From contig MFGM01000071.1 of NCBI GenBank assembly GCA_001778275.1, positions 1-7,442 of the forward strand: 7,442 nt of DNA, in the 5' to 3' direction. Below the pieces are notes generated by a model. That model did not search any database and was not told the DNA's origin. It saw only the letters and a program-made list of their open reading frames with translations. This document shows positions 1 to 5,151 of the stretch, piece after piece. Positions within the stretch are counted from its first letter, which is position 1, and the number at the start of each line of letters is the position of its first letter. Position numbers and translations under genes: made by a program. This DNA is from Candidatus Falkowbacteria bacterium RIFOXYC2_FULL_48_21. Its GTDB lineage: Bacteria; Patescibacteriota; Patescibacteriia; UBA11705; JABHMO01.

Positions 1-35
1 ATACTACTTTGTGGGAAAGTAGGTCGTCGCCAGGA
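1..35 (+). rRNA. rrf: 5S ribosomal RNA, 3' end (partial)
   Basis: The first 35 bases match the conserved 3' portion of bacterial 5S rRNA, with the blocks GTGGGAAAGTAGGTCG and GCCAGG in the right order and spacing. The 5' two-thirds lies outside the window, so an rRNA operon (16S-23S-5S order being usual) should end here. The exact 3' base is uncertain by a few nucleotides because the partner strand of helix I is not visible. Confidence comes from sequence pattern only; the full helix structure cannot be tested. Confidence 0.85.
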
Positions 36-43
36 CAATGCCT

Positions 44-58
44 CTCTTTTTGTTTTTC
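44..58 (+). terminator. T-rich run-out after the 5S gene
   Basis: A pyrimidine/T-rich tract (TCTTTTTGTTTTTCT-like) begins about nine bases after the 5S end. In many rRNA operons the closing helix of 5S plus such a T tract acts as the terminator. No separate hairpin is visible in the window, so this is inferred from position and composition. Confidence 0.35.
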
Positions 59-77
59 TAAAATGGTACCGACCTCC

Positions 78-106
78 TTGTTTACGTGAAGAAAAAGTGA
101 TAGAAT
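78..106 (+). promoter_or_regulatory. putative sigma-70-type promoter for the DUF192 lipoprotein
   Basis: A -35-like TTGTTT (78-83) is separated by 17 bp from TAGAAT (101-106), five of six matches to TATAAT. Transcription would begin near 113, only about five bases before the ATG at 118. That would give a nearly leaderless mRNA and would exclude the GTG at 97 as a start codon. The -35 match is weak. Confidence 0.4.
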
Positions 107-117
107 GCAGTTGTTAT

Positions 118-546
118 ATGAAGAAAACGCTTGCCTGCATTTTATTGCTTTTTTCTTTGTCCGCTTGCGGATTTAAACATTTTCAATTTGTCACCATGCC
201 GGGCGGGCAAGTGGTGCGGTTGAAATTAGCTGTTAGTGCGGAAGAAAAGGCGCGCGGCCTTGGCGGAATTAAATCCATGCCGGATTTTGACGGCATGCTT
301 TTTATTTACTACGAACCGCAGCAAGTTGATTTTTGGATGTATAATATGAATTTCCCGCTTGATATTGTTTATTTGGATGAGAGTAAACAAGTTTTGGAAA
401 TTCACGAGAAACAATTGCCTTGCGCCAGCGCCGAAGAATGTCCGAGCATTTTGTCCGGTAGCACGGACGTAAAATTCGTGGTGGAGGTGCCGGCCGGTCA
501 GGCGGTGAAGTATCAGATCGTGGATGGTTCTATACTAAGTTGGTAA
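118..546 (+). CDS. DUF192-family lipoprotein
   Basis: Small secreted lipoprotein of 142 residues. The first 17 residues are a type II signal peptide: MKK, a hydrophobic stretch and the lipobox LSAC, with Cys17 as the predicted lipidated residue. The rest matches the DUF192 family: RGL-like segment near 46-48, GMLFIY at 59-64, FWMYNMNFPLDIVYLD at 72-87, and a C-terminal VVEVPAG at 121-127. DUF192 proteins are about 110-150 residues and have no settled biochemical role. Cys102 and Cys108 flank a short insertion and could form a disulfide. An in-frame GTG at 97 would add seven residues before the signal peptide. The ATG at 118 is preferred because it puts the basic MKK at the N terminus and fits the upstream promoter. 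There is no SD. The gene follows the rRNA operon and is probably transcribed alone. Confidence 0.85.
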   Translation: MKKTLACILLLFSLSACGFKHFQFVTMPGGQVVRLKLAVSAEEKARGLGGIKSMPDFDGMLFIYYEPQQVDFWMYNMNFPLDIVYLDESKQVLEIHEKQLPCASAEECPSILSGSTDVKFVVEVPAGQAVKYQIVDGSILSW

Positions 547-547
547 G

Positions 548-685
548 TCGCAGGGGCGCATTTCGTGCCTCCGGCCCGAGTTACTTTTGGGCGACCAAAA
601 GTAACCAAAAGTCGCTGGGGCTACGAATTCGCGTGGGAGGATTGACGAGCGTGGTCTTGGATTGGGCGAACTCCGCCCCAGACCC
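548..685. repeat. hairpin-rich intergenic element, probable dispersed repeat
   Basis: This fills most of the 197-base gap between the lipoprotein and methyltransferase genes. It has a perfect 11-bp stem, GTTACTTTTGG (580-590) with CCAAAAGTAAC (595-605), and a GCGA loop. CCAAAAGT is repeated directly at 595-602 and 605-612. A second hairpin pairs GGTCT (653-657) with AGACC (680-684), with an inner GGGCG (664-668)/CGCCC (674-678). From memory, the GAGTTACTTTT / AAAAGTAACCAAAAG core resembles intergenic repeats common in several proteobacteria. A 66-residue reading frame on the minus strand here (535-735) shows no protein-family features and looks incidental. Whether it is multicopy in this genome cannot be seen from one window. 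Confidence 0.5.
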
Positions 686-743
686 CGTGGTATGACTGGT
701 TTGTGGTTCTGATATTTTTTGAATTTAAGAAACACGAAAACTT

Positions 744-1289
744 ATGCTTTACTTATTGATTTTCATGCTGATTGTTTTGGTTTTACTGTTGCTTTTTTTG
801 TTGGTTTACGGCGGGTCAACGATTGCCGGCGTGATCCGGGCGCGCGGGGTGCCGTATGTGCCGCTGGCGAGAGGGAAGCTGGCTTTTTTGAATGAAAATG
901 TTAAGTTTAATCCGGCCGATTCGCTGGTTGATCTCGGTTGCGGCAACGGCCGCGTGCTACGCTTCCTTGAAAAGTATCAGGGGTTAACCAAGCTCGAAGG
1001 GTACGAAGTGAATTGGTGGGCGTTTTTTCTGGGGCGACTGTTAAATCGGATTTATAAGGCGAAAAACCGAATTTATTTTAAAAATTTTCATCAAGTTGAT
1101 TTGGGAAAATACGATGTTGTGTACTGTTATTTGTTGGAAAGCGGACTAAAGCGACTGCGCGAAAAGTTTGATCGCGAATTGCGACCGGGCGCGCGCATTG
1201 TGTCTTTTGACTTTCCGATCCGTGGTTGGCACGAGCCGGTGCAAACGTATGAAGGTAATAAAAATAAAATTTTCATTTATCAAATATGA
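744..1289 (+). CDS. membrane-anchored class I SAM-dependent methyltransferase
   Basis: Protein of 181 residues. Residues 1-25 form one very hydrophobic segment, a likely N-terminal membrane anchor with the catalytic domain in the cytoplasm. The class I methyltransferase fold follows: motif I VDLGCGNGR at 62-70 binds S-adenosylmethionine; the acidic residue ending strand 2 is Glu88 in GYEVN; strand 4 is YDVVYCYLL at 123-131; strand 5 is LRPGARIVSFDF at 146-157. The substrate cannot be inferred. The ATG at 744 places the anchor at the N terminus and no SD is visible. The stop overlaps the next start as ATGA (1286-1289), so translation of the two is probably coupled. A remnant of a similar C terminus lies at 4714-4848 on the minus strand. 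Confidence 0.8.
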   Translation: MLYLLIFMLIVLVLLLLFLLVYGGSTIAGVIRARGVPYVPLARGKLAFLNENVKFNPADSLVDLGCGNGRVLRFLEKYQGLTKLEGYEVNWWAFFLGRLLNRIYKAKNRIYFKNFHQVDLGKYDVVYCYLLESGLKRLREKFDRELRPGARIVSFDFPIRGWHEPVQTYEGNKNKIFIYQI

Positions 1290-2041
1290 ATAAACAGGTG
1301 ATCATTTTGGCCGCGGGCAAGGGCACGCGGATGAACATTGACATGCCGAAAGTTTTAGCGCCGATTCTTGGCCGGCCGATGATTGAGCATGTGCTTGATG
1401 CGACGGCAAAGGTTTTGGCCAATCAAAAACCGGTGGTGGTGGTTGGATTTCAGGGCGAAAAAGTGCAGAGTCAGATCGGCAATCGGGCAAACGTGGTTTG
1501 GCAAACGGAACAGCTCGGTACCGGGCATGCGGTGGCGGCGGCGCGGCAAGCTTTGGCCAATCATCGCGGCGCGATCATGGTGCTGTATGGCGATCATCCG
1601 CTCGTGAATTATAAAACAATTGAAAACTTATTTCGTTTGCATGAAGAGTCCGGCGCTGTTTTATCCATGATGACCACGGCGGTGGATGATTTTATCGATT
1701 GGCGGCAGGGGTTTTTCGGCTTTGGTCGAATTTTGCGTAACGGTGGAGGCGGGATTTGCGGTATCAAGGAGTTGAAAGACTGCACGGACGAGGAAAAGCA
1801 GATTCGCGAGCTCAATCCGGGTTACTATTGCTTCGACTCGGAGTGGCTCTGGAATAATATTGACGAGTTGAAAAATGATAACGCGCAAAAAGAATATTAT
1901 TTGACCGACCTCGTGAAGCGCGCCTTCGAGCAGAATAAAAATATTTGTGAAACCAAGATTCATCCGATTGAATGCCTTGGAATTAATACGAAAGAACAGT
2001 TGGAGTTGGTGGAGGGGTTGGTGCAACGGCGGGTGGAATAA
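1286..2041 (+). CDS. GlmU-type UDP-GlcNAc pyrophosphorylase, single domain
   Basis: Nucleotidyltransferase of 251 residues, closely following the N-terminal half of GlmU, which joins UTP and GlcNAc-1-phosphate to form UDP-GlcNAc. Visible motifs: LAAGKGTRM at 8-16 with Lys22 (nucleotide binding), QTEQLGTGH at 73-81, YGDHP at 101-105 with metal-binding Asp103, GFGR at 145-148, Glu162 in KELKD, Asn177, NAQKEYYLTD at 199-208 and Asn234 in GINTKEQL. These line up with Escherichia coli GlmU Lys25, Asp105, Glu154, Asn169 and Asn227. The left-handed beta-helix acetyltransferase domain that brings GlmU to about 450 residues is absent, so GlcN-1-phosphate acetylation must occur elsewhere or the sugar differs. 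A related NDP-sugar such as UDP-GalNAc or glucose remains possible. There is no SD; translation probably depends on the upstream ATGA overlap. Confidence 0.82.
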   Translation: MNKQVIILAAGKGTRMNIDMPKVLAPILGRPMIEHVLDATAKVLANQKPVVVVGFQGEKVQSQIGNRANVVWQTEQLGTGHAVAAARQALANHRGAIMVLYGDHPLVNYKTIENLFRLHEESGAVLSMMTTAVDDFIDWRQGFFGFGRILRNGGGGICGIKELKDCTDEEKQIRELNPGYYCFDSEWLWNNIDELKNDNAQKEYYLTDLVKRAFEQNKNICETKIHPIECLGINTKEQLELVEGLVQRRVE

Positions 2042-2106
2042 CGTGATCTACGTGATATAAATAAATCACATCAGTAGATCAGGTAGTAAATCACGTAGAT
2101 CACGTT
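2040..2106. repeat. 17-bp perfect inverted repeat with a nested competing arm
   Basis: AACGTGATCTACGTGAT (2040-2056) is perfectly complementary to ATCACGTAGATCACGTT (2090-2106). The 33-base spacer contains a degraded copy of the right arm: ATCAC, then an extra ATCA, then GTAGATCA (2065-2081). The left arm can therefore pair with either copy, giving two mutually exclusive hairpins. The structure starts on the stop codon of the GlmU-like gene and ends 14 bases before yvcK. No T tract follows, so it is not a classical terminator. It could be a dispersed palindromic repeat, a transcript stabiliser or a switch; the sequence alone does not decide. Confidence 0.75.
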
Positions 2107-2120
2107 GTCCCACAATCGCT

Positions 2121-3080
2121 ATGAAAATTGTAACCATCGGTGGCGGCACCGGACAATTTACTTTACTATCAGCTCTGCGCGAACTGTCTGATATTGAAAT
2201 TACCGCGATCGTTTCCATGGTTGACAGCGGCGGTTCGACCGGCAGATTGCGCGACGAGTACGGCGTGTTGCCGCCGGGCGATATTTTGAAATGTTTGATC
2301 GCGTTGTCGCCGTTTCAGGACGCGCGCAGTCTTTTGCAGGCGCGTTTTTTGAGCCACGAAAAGTTAGCCGGCCACAATGCCGGCAATTTGCTTTTGACTT
2401 TTTTGTCGCAACATTTGGGCAATGATTTCAGCGGCGCGGTGGCGGCGCTAGGAGAGATTTTGAAAGTGAACGGGCGCGTTCTTCCCGTGACAACCGATAA
2501 AGCCACCTTGGTGGCGGAATTGGAAAATGGGCGGTTGGTTTACAGCGAGACGGCGATTGATGTGGGTCGAGACAAAGAAGCAAAAATCAAGCGTACCTTT
2601 CTCGTGCCGCATTCCGGCAAACTCGAGGCTTCCATCGGCGCGATTGAAGCGATCAGTGGAGCTGATATGATTATTGTCGGTCCGGGCGATCTTTACACCA
2701 GCATTGTACCGAACTTTCTGGTGCCGGGAATCAAGGAGGCGATTGAAAAAGCGCCGGCCAAGTTGGTTTACGTGGCGAATCTCATGACCAAGTTCGGCGA
2801 AACGCGCGGCTTTTCACTGCGGAACTTCGTCGATGTTGTTGAGGGAGCGCAAGGCCGACCGACTGACATCGTCATCGCCAATAACAAAATTCCCGAGCTT
2901 GCGCTCTTGGAAAAATATCTTAGTGAAGGCGCCGAGCCGGTGCGATTTGACATGCAAACCGAACTTGACAAACGGCAAATAATTTTGGAAGACTTGATTT
3001 TGGAAGGAGATTTGGCAAGGCATGATGTGGGGAAGTTGAGGGAGGTGTTGAAAAGTGTAGTGGTGGCGTCCAGAGTCTAA
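2121..3080 (+). CDS. yvcK: YvcK/GlmR family protein (UPF0052, CofD-like fold)
   Basis: Protein of 319 residues, the usual YvcK length. Family blocks in order: GGGTGQFTLLSALR at 7-20 (nucleotide-sugar-binding glycine loop), VDSGGSTGRLR at 34-44, PPGDILKCL at 51-59, GHNAGNL at 84-90, GPGDLYTSIVPN at 187-198 and MTKFGETRGF at 222-231. The fold is shared with the F420 enzyme CofD, but YvcK proteins act in carbon and cell-wall metabolism. In Bacillus subtilis YvcK (GlmR) binds UDP-GlcNAc and stimulates amino-sugar synthesis when it is scarce. Location directly after a GlmU-like UDP-GlcNAc pyrophosphorylase fits that role. The last family block has GETRG where GETDG is more usual. The ATG at 2121 has no SD, and the 79-base gap upstream is mostly the inverted repeat. 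Confidence 0.9.
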   Translation: MKIVTIGGGTGQFTLLSALRELSDIEITAIVSMVDSGGSTGRLRDEYGVLPPGDILKCLIALSPFQDARSLLQARFLSHEKLAGHNAGNLLLTFLSQHLGNDFSGAVAALGEILKVNGRVLPVTTDKATLVAELENGRLVYSETAIDVGRDKEAKIKRTFLVPHSGKLEASIGAIEAISGADMIIVGPGDLYTSIVPNFLVPGIKEAIEKAPAKLVYVANLMTKFGETRGFSLRNFVDVVEGAQGRPTDIVIANNKIPELALLEKYLSEGAEPVRFDMQTELDKRQIILEDLILEGDLARHDVGKLREVLKSVVVASRV

Positions 3081-3081
3081 A

Positions 3082-3116
3082 GTCCTTGCCGGAGGACGAG
3101 TGCGTCCTTTGGCGCA
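3082..3116. other. two short hairpins after the yvcK stop
   Basis: GTCCT (3082-3086) pairs with AGGAC (3093-3097). TGCGTC (3101-3106) pairs with GGCGCA (3111-3116), with one T-G pair and a four-base CTTT loop. They begin two bases after the yvcK stop codon but have no T tract behind them, so they may protect the mRNA 3' end rather than terminate. Both also form on the opposite strand. Confidence 0.4.
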
Positions 3117-3159
3117 CAAAGTGAAAAGTCGGAATCGCAAGATGAACGGTTGAAATGGT

Positions 3160-3260
3160 TATAATATCGAGCATTCAGAACCGGGAACCGCTGACAATCT
3201 TATGATGATTGTCGATGACGATAAAGATTAAAAATAAAAAACGCCATAAGCGACGTTTTT
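3160..3260 (+). ncRNA. speculative small RNA (TATAAT box, hairpin, terminator)
   Basis: A perfect -10 hexamer TATAAT occupies 3160-3165, but no good -35 is seen 16-18 bp upstream. A transcript from about 3172 would contain a perfect 7-bp hairpin, GACAATC (3193-3199) with GATTGTC (3207-3213), and end at the hairpin and T tract at 3236-3260, roughly 90 bases. A nine-codon reading frame (3202-3231, MMIVDDDKD) lies inside without an SD. It matches no RNA family I recognise. Confidence 0.2.
3236..3260. terminator. bidirectional intrinsic terminator
   Basis: AAAAACG (3237-3243) pairs with CGTTTTT (3254-3260), and an alternative inner CGC/GCG (3242-3244 with 3250-3252) can form. On the plus strand the tract is five T; on the minus strand it is six T followed by ATTTTT, the stronger direction. 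It can end transcription from yvcK on one side and any minus-strand transcript from the 3260-3330 region on the other. Confidence 0.6.
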
Positions 3261-3319
3261 CAGCGGCACACGGTTACAGCGTGAATAGCCGTGACAGGGC
3301 TAACGCCCTCCATGTACCA
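3236..3319 (-). ncRNA. candidate minus-strand small RNA with two GC hairpins and terminator
   Basis: Read on the minus strand, this stretch carries AGGGC/GCCCT (3309-3305 with 3300-3296, loop GTTA), then CACGGCT/AACCGTG (3293-3287 with 3275-3269, one G-T pair), then the terminator hairpin at 3260-3236 with its T tract. A promoter is plausible upstream: TTGCAA (3354-3349), a 17-bp spacer and TACACT (3331-3326), predicting a start near 3319 and an RNA of about 84 bases. The GC-rich paired segments stand out against AT-rich flanks. A 17-codon frame (3312-3259, beginning MEGVS) runs up to the terminator and could be a leader peptide, but it has no SD. I recognise no known RNA family. Confidence 0.35.
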
Positions 3320-3380
3320 AATAGGAGTGTATCATTCCGATCGGCTTATTGCAATTGAGTTAAACCATTTTCAATAACCC

Positions 3381-3408
3381 CAATTTCAAATTTCAAGTTT
3401 CCAGTTTT
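3381..3408. repeat. degenerate heptamer array, four units, just before endonuclease Q
   Basis: Four consecutive 7-base units: CAATTTC, AAATTTC, AAGTTTC, CAGTTTT. It ends three bases before the ATG at 3412 and occupies the place of a ribosome binding site. It is low in complexity and T-rich, so chance is possible, but the 7-base period recurs elsewhere in this window. Confidence 0.5.
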
Positions 3409-3411
3409 ATT

Positions 3412-4698
3412 ATGCGTACCATCCTCGACCTCCACCTCCACTCCAAATACTCCCGCGCCACTTCGCCGCAGATGCAGGTGGACACTTTGGATTTGTGGGC
3501 GAGGAAAAAGGGAATAAATATTTTAGCAACCGGCGATTTTACTCATCCGCAGTATTTGCGCGAGTTGAAAGACAAGCTCATAGAGGACGGTTCTGGTTTG
3601 TTGCATCTTAAAGTGGTTTTCCGTGATTCAGTACCTACAACCTACAACCTACTCCCTACATCCTTCGTCTTGTCCGGTGAAATCGCCTGTATTTACAAAG
3701 ACAAAGGCCAAACCCGACGCTTACACCTTTGCGTGCTGGCGCCGGACTTCGCGACGGTTGATAAGATTAACGCGACGTTGAATAAGTATGGTTGCAACTT
3801 AAAATCCGACGGCCGGCCGATCATTGGCTTGTCGGCGAAGATGTTGGCGGAAGTTTGTTTTGAAGCGAACGAGAATACGCTGGTCATTCCGGCGCACGCG
3901 TGGACGCCGTGGTTCGCGATTTTTGGTTCGAAGTCGGGCTACGATTCGATTGAAGAGTGTTATGAAGAATTGACGCCGCGCATTTACGCGATTGAAACGG
4001 GATTAAGTTCAGACCCGGCGATGAACTGGCGGCTGTCGCAACTTGATAATATTACTTTACTTTCCAACTCCGACGCGCACAGTCCGTTAAACATTGGCCG
4101 GGAAGCGAATGTTTTTGACATGGCGGAGCGGACTTATGACGAGATGGCGGGAATAATCAAAAGTAAAGACAAGAAAAAATTTTTATACACAGTTGAGTTT
4201 TATCCACAAGAGGGAAGATATCATGTTAACGGTCATGCCAAGTGCAAATTTTCTTGCTCGCCGCAGGATTCAAAGAAAAAATATCAAAATATCTGTCCGG
4301 TTTGCAAAAAAGAATTAACGCTCGGCGTTGAGCATCGCGTGGATGATCTGGCCGATCGCGCGCTTGGATTCAAGCCGGCGAACGCGGTGCCGTATCGTTC
4401 GCTGGTGCCATTGCATGAGATTGTGGCGGAATGCTTACAGCAGGGCAAAGCCACAAAAAGGGCGCAGGCGTTGTACGAAAAAATGTTGGCGCAAAAAACC
4501 GAGTTTGCGATTTTGTTGGATTTGACTCGTGAAGAGATCGCGGCGATTTCAAACGACTTGGTGGCGGAAGCAATCACGCGCGTGCGAGAAGGGAATATCG
4601 TGGTGAAGCCGGGGTATGATGGGGAGTATGGGATGGTTAAAGTATTTAATGACGCGGAAATAAAAAAATGGATACCGAAGCAAAGGAAGTTAATTTGA
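3412..4698 (+). CDS. endonuclease Q-type PHP-domain DNA repair nuclease
   Basis: Protein of 428 residues. The N-terminal PHP phosphoesterase domain carries DLHLH at 6-10, TGDFTHP at 40-46, Glu90, PAHAWTPWF at 160-168, ETGLSSDP at 195-202 and SNSDAHSP at 218-225, a full set of metal-binding His/Asp/Glu motifs. A zinc-finger segment follows with Cys278, Cys282, Cys295 and Cys298, next to TLGVEHRVDDLADR. The C terminus has PGYDGEYG at 400-407. This arrangement is characteristic of endonuclease Q, first described in Thermococcales, which nicks DNA on the 5' side of uracil, hypoxanthine, xanthine and abasic sites. Bacterial homologues are often mislabelled as UvrD helicase or plain PHP proteins. 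Residues 74-83 come from a heptamer repeat and look like a linker insertion. The start is the ATG at 3412, six residues before the first metal motif; no SD is present. Confidence 0.88.
   Translation: MRTILDLHLHSKYSRATSPQMQVDTLDLWARKKGINILATGDFTHPQYLRELKDKLIEDGSGLLHLKVVFRDSVPTTYNLLPTSFVLSGEIACIYKDKGQTRRLHLCVLAPDFATVDKINATLNKYGCNLKSDGRPIIGLSAKMLAEVCFEANENTLVIPAHAWTPWFAIFGSKSGYDSIEECYEELTPRIYAIETGLSSDPAMNWRLSQLDNITLLSNSDAHSPLNIGREANVFDMAERTYDEMAGIIKSKDKKKFLYTVEFYPQEGRYHVNGHAKCKFSCSPQDSKKKYQNICPVCKKELTLGVEHRVDDLADRALGFKPANAVPYRSLVPLHEIVAECLQQGKATKRAQALYEKMLAQKTEFAILLDLTREEIAAISNDLVAEAITRVREGNIVVKPGYDGEYGMVKVFNDAEIKKWIPKQRKLI
3633..3660 (+). repeat. in-frame heptamer tandem repeat inside endonuclease Q
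   Basis: Four 7-base units lie within the coding sequence: ACCTACA, ACCTACA, ACCTACT, CCCTACA. They encode roughly VPTTYNLLPT (residues 74-83), between the first half of the PHP core and the strand holding Glu90. Since 7 is not a multiple of 3, gain or loss of one unit would shift the frame and truncate the protein. The first two units are identical. Confidence 0.8.
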
Positions 4699-4713
4699 GG
4701 GCGGGAGGGGTAG

Positions 4714-4848
4714 TTAAAAGTCTAAAGTCAGAGGGCGGCGCTCAATCACCTTCACTGGTCGCCAAGTGGGGAAGAAATTTCCGTTGGCAATGACAATCGC
4801 GCCCGTTTTCAGCTCGGTCGGGAGTTTTTTCTCGAGCGGTGGCGCGGA
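4714..4848 (-). pseudogene. C-terminal remnant of a second class I methyltransferase
   Basis: An open frame of 44 codons ends at TAA (4714-4716) and is closed upstream by an in-frame TGA (4849-4851) with no ATG, GTG or TTG that would give a sensible start. Its translation contains LEKKLPTELKTGAIVIANG, then FFPTWRPVKVIE and RRPLTLDF. This lines up with the C terminus of the intact methyltransferase at 744-1289: TELKTGA with RELRPGA, and FFPTWRPV with FPIRGWHEPV. The SAM-binding N-terminal half is absent from the flanking DNA in all three frames. It lies beyond the terminator of the small basic gene on the same strand. It is best read as a decayed or rearranged gene copy, but the alignment is by eye. 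Confidence 0.6.
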
Positions 4849-4906
4849 TCACTTTGTTTTTTTAAGTTGTATATCGGCTTGATTGTGTTGAAAAAATTTT
4901 AAAAAT

Positions 4907-4934
4907 AAAAGCGCCCGCTCACGCGGACGCTTTT
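4907..4934. terminator. strong intrinsic terminator of the small basic gene
   Basis: A 12-bp stem pairs 4907-4918 with 4923-4934 around a TCAC loop; the only imperfection is one G-T pair on the minus-strand RNA. On the minus strand the hairpin is followed by TTTTATTTTT, a classical Rho-independent signal five bases after the stop codon of the basic protein. On the plus strand it is flanked by TTTT and could also end readthrough from endonuclease Q. Confidence 0.85.
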
Positions 4935-4939
4935 GAATA

Positions 4940-5047
4940 TTATCGACGTTTGCGTCCGGCCACTTTTTTCTTCGCCAATTTGCGGCTCCTTGCGACTGGT
5001 CGGCGTTTCGCCACCTTTTTCTTGGCGGCCTTTCTTTTTTTTGCCAT
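4940..5047 (-). CDS. 35-residue highly basic, histone-tail-like protein
   Basis: ATG at 5047 to TAA at 4942-4940 encodes 35 residues starting MAKKRKAAKKKVAKRR and ending LAKKKVAGRKRR. About 20 of 35 residues are Lys or Arg, most others are Ala or Val, and there are no acidic or aromatic residues. Such a composition suggests nucleic-acid binding (DNA condensation or rRNA contact), as with lysine-rich histone H1-like tails; it is inferred from composition alone. The pattern AKKK-VA occurs twice (8-13 and 25-30), hinting at an internal duplication. The gene stands alone with its own terminator at 4907-4934 and a candidate promoter at 5123-5151. The frame is likely real because stop, terminator and promoter are well placed, but there is no SD and it is very short. 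Confidence 0.7.
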   Translation of the reverse strand: MAKKRKAAKKKVAKRRPVARSRKLAKKKVAGRKRR

Positions 5048-5078
5048 AAAAATTTTTCTTTTAGTGAATTTATTGCTC

Positions 5079-5090
5079 GAAATTAATTTC
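5079..5090. promoter_or_regulatory. 12-bp perfect palindrome upstream of the basic gene
   Basis: GAAATTAATTTC is fully self-complementary and lies 32 bases upstream of the basic protein start codon, inside its predicted 5' leader. It could be a dimer operator. In AT-rich DNA a 12-base palindrome can occur by chance, and no second copy was seen. Confidence 0.25.
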
Positions 5091-5122
5091 AGCGCAAAAA
5101 TTCATTTAAGATTTTTTTATTG

Positions 5123-5151
5123 ATTTAAAGGTTCTGCATGTTCATTGTAAA
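5123..5151 (-). promoter_or_regulatory. putative promoter of the small basic gene
   Basis: On the minus strand, TTTACA (5151-5146; five of six to TTGACA) is followed by a 17-bp spacer and TTAAAT (5128-5123; four of six to TATAAT). The predicted start near 5116 leaves a leader of about 70 bases before the ATG at 5047. Confidence 0.4.

Noticed and set aside
97..117. GTG start adding seven residues to the lipoprotein
   Set aside because: It would put an odd cysteine-containing stretch before a normal signal peptide, and the likely transcript begins after it.
535..735. 66-residue minus-strand frame after the lipoprotein gene
   Set aside because: It is read through the hairpin-rich repeat, has no SD or family features, and such repeats often leave long frames open by chance.
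3202..3231. Nine-codon frame MMIVDDDKD
   Set aside because: No SD and part of a hairpin; too short to support as a gene.
4199..4208. Perfect DnaA-box-like TTATCCACA inside endonuclease Q
   Set aside because: It lies in a conserved coding segment (FYPQEG) with no cluster of further boxes; the near-match near 5190 has a mismatch. No origin is supported.
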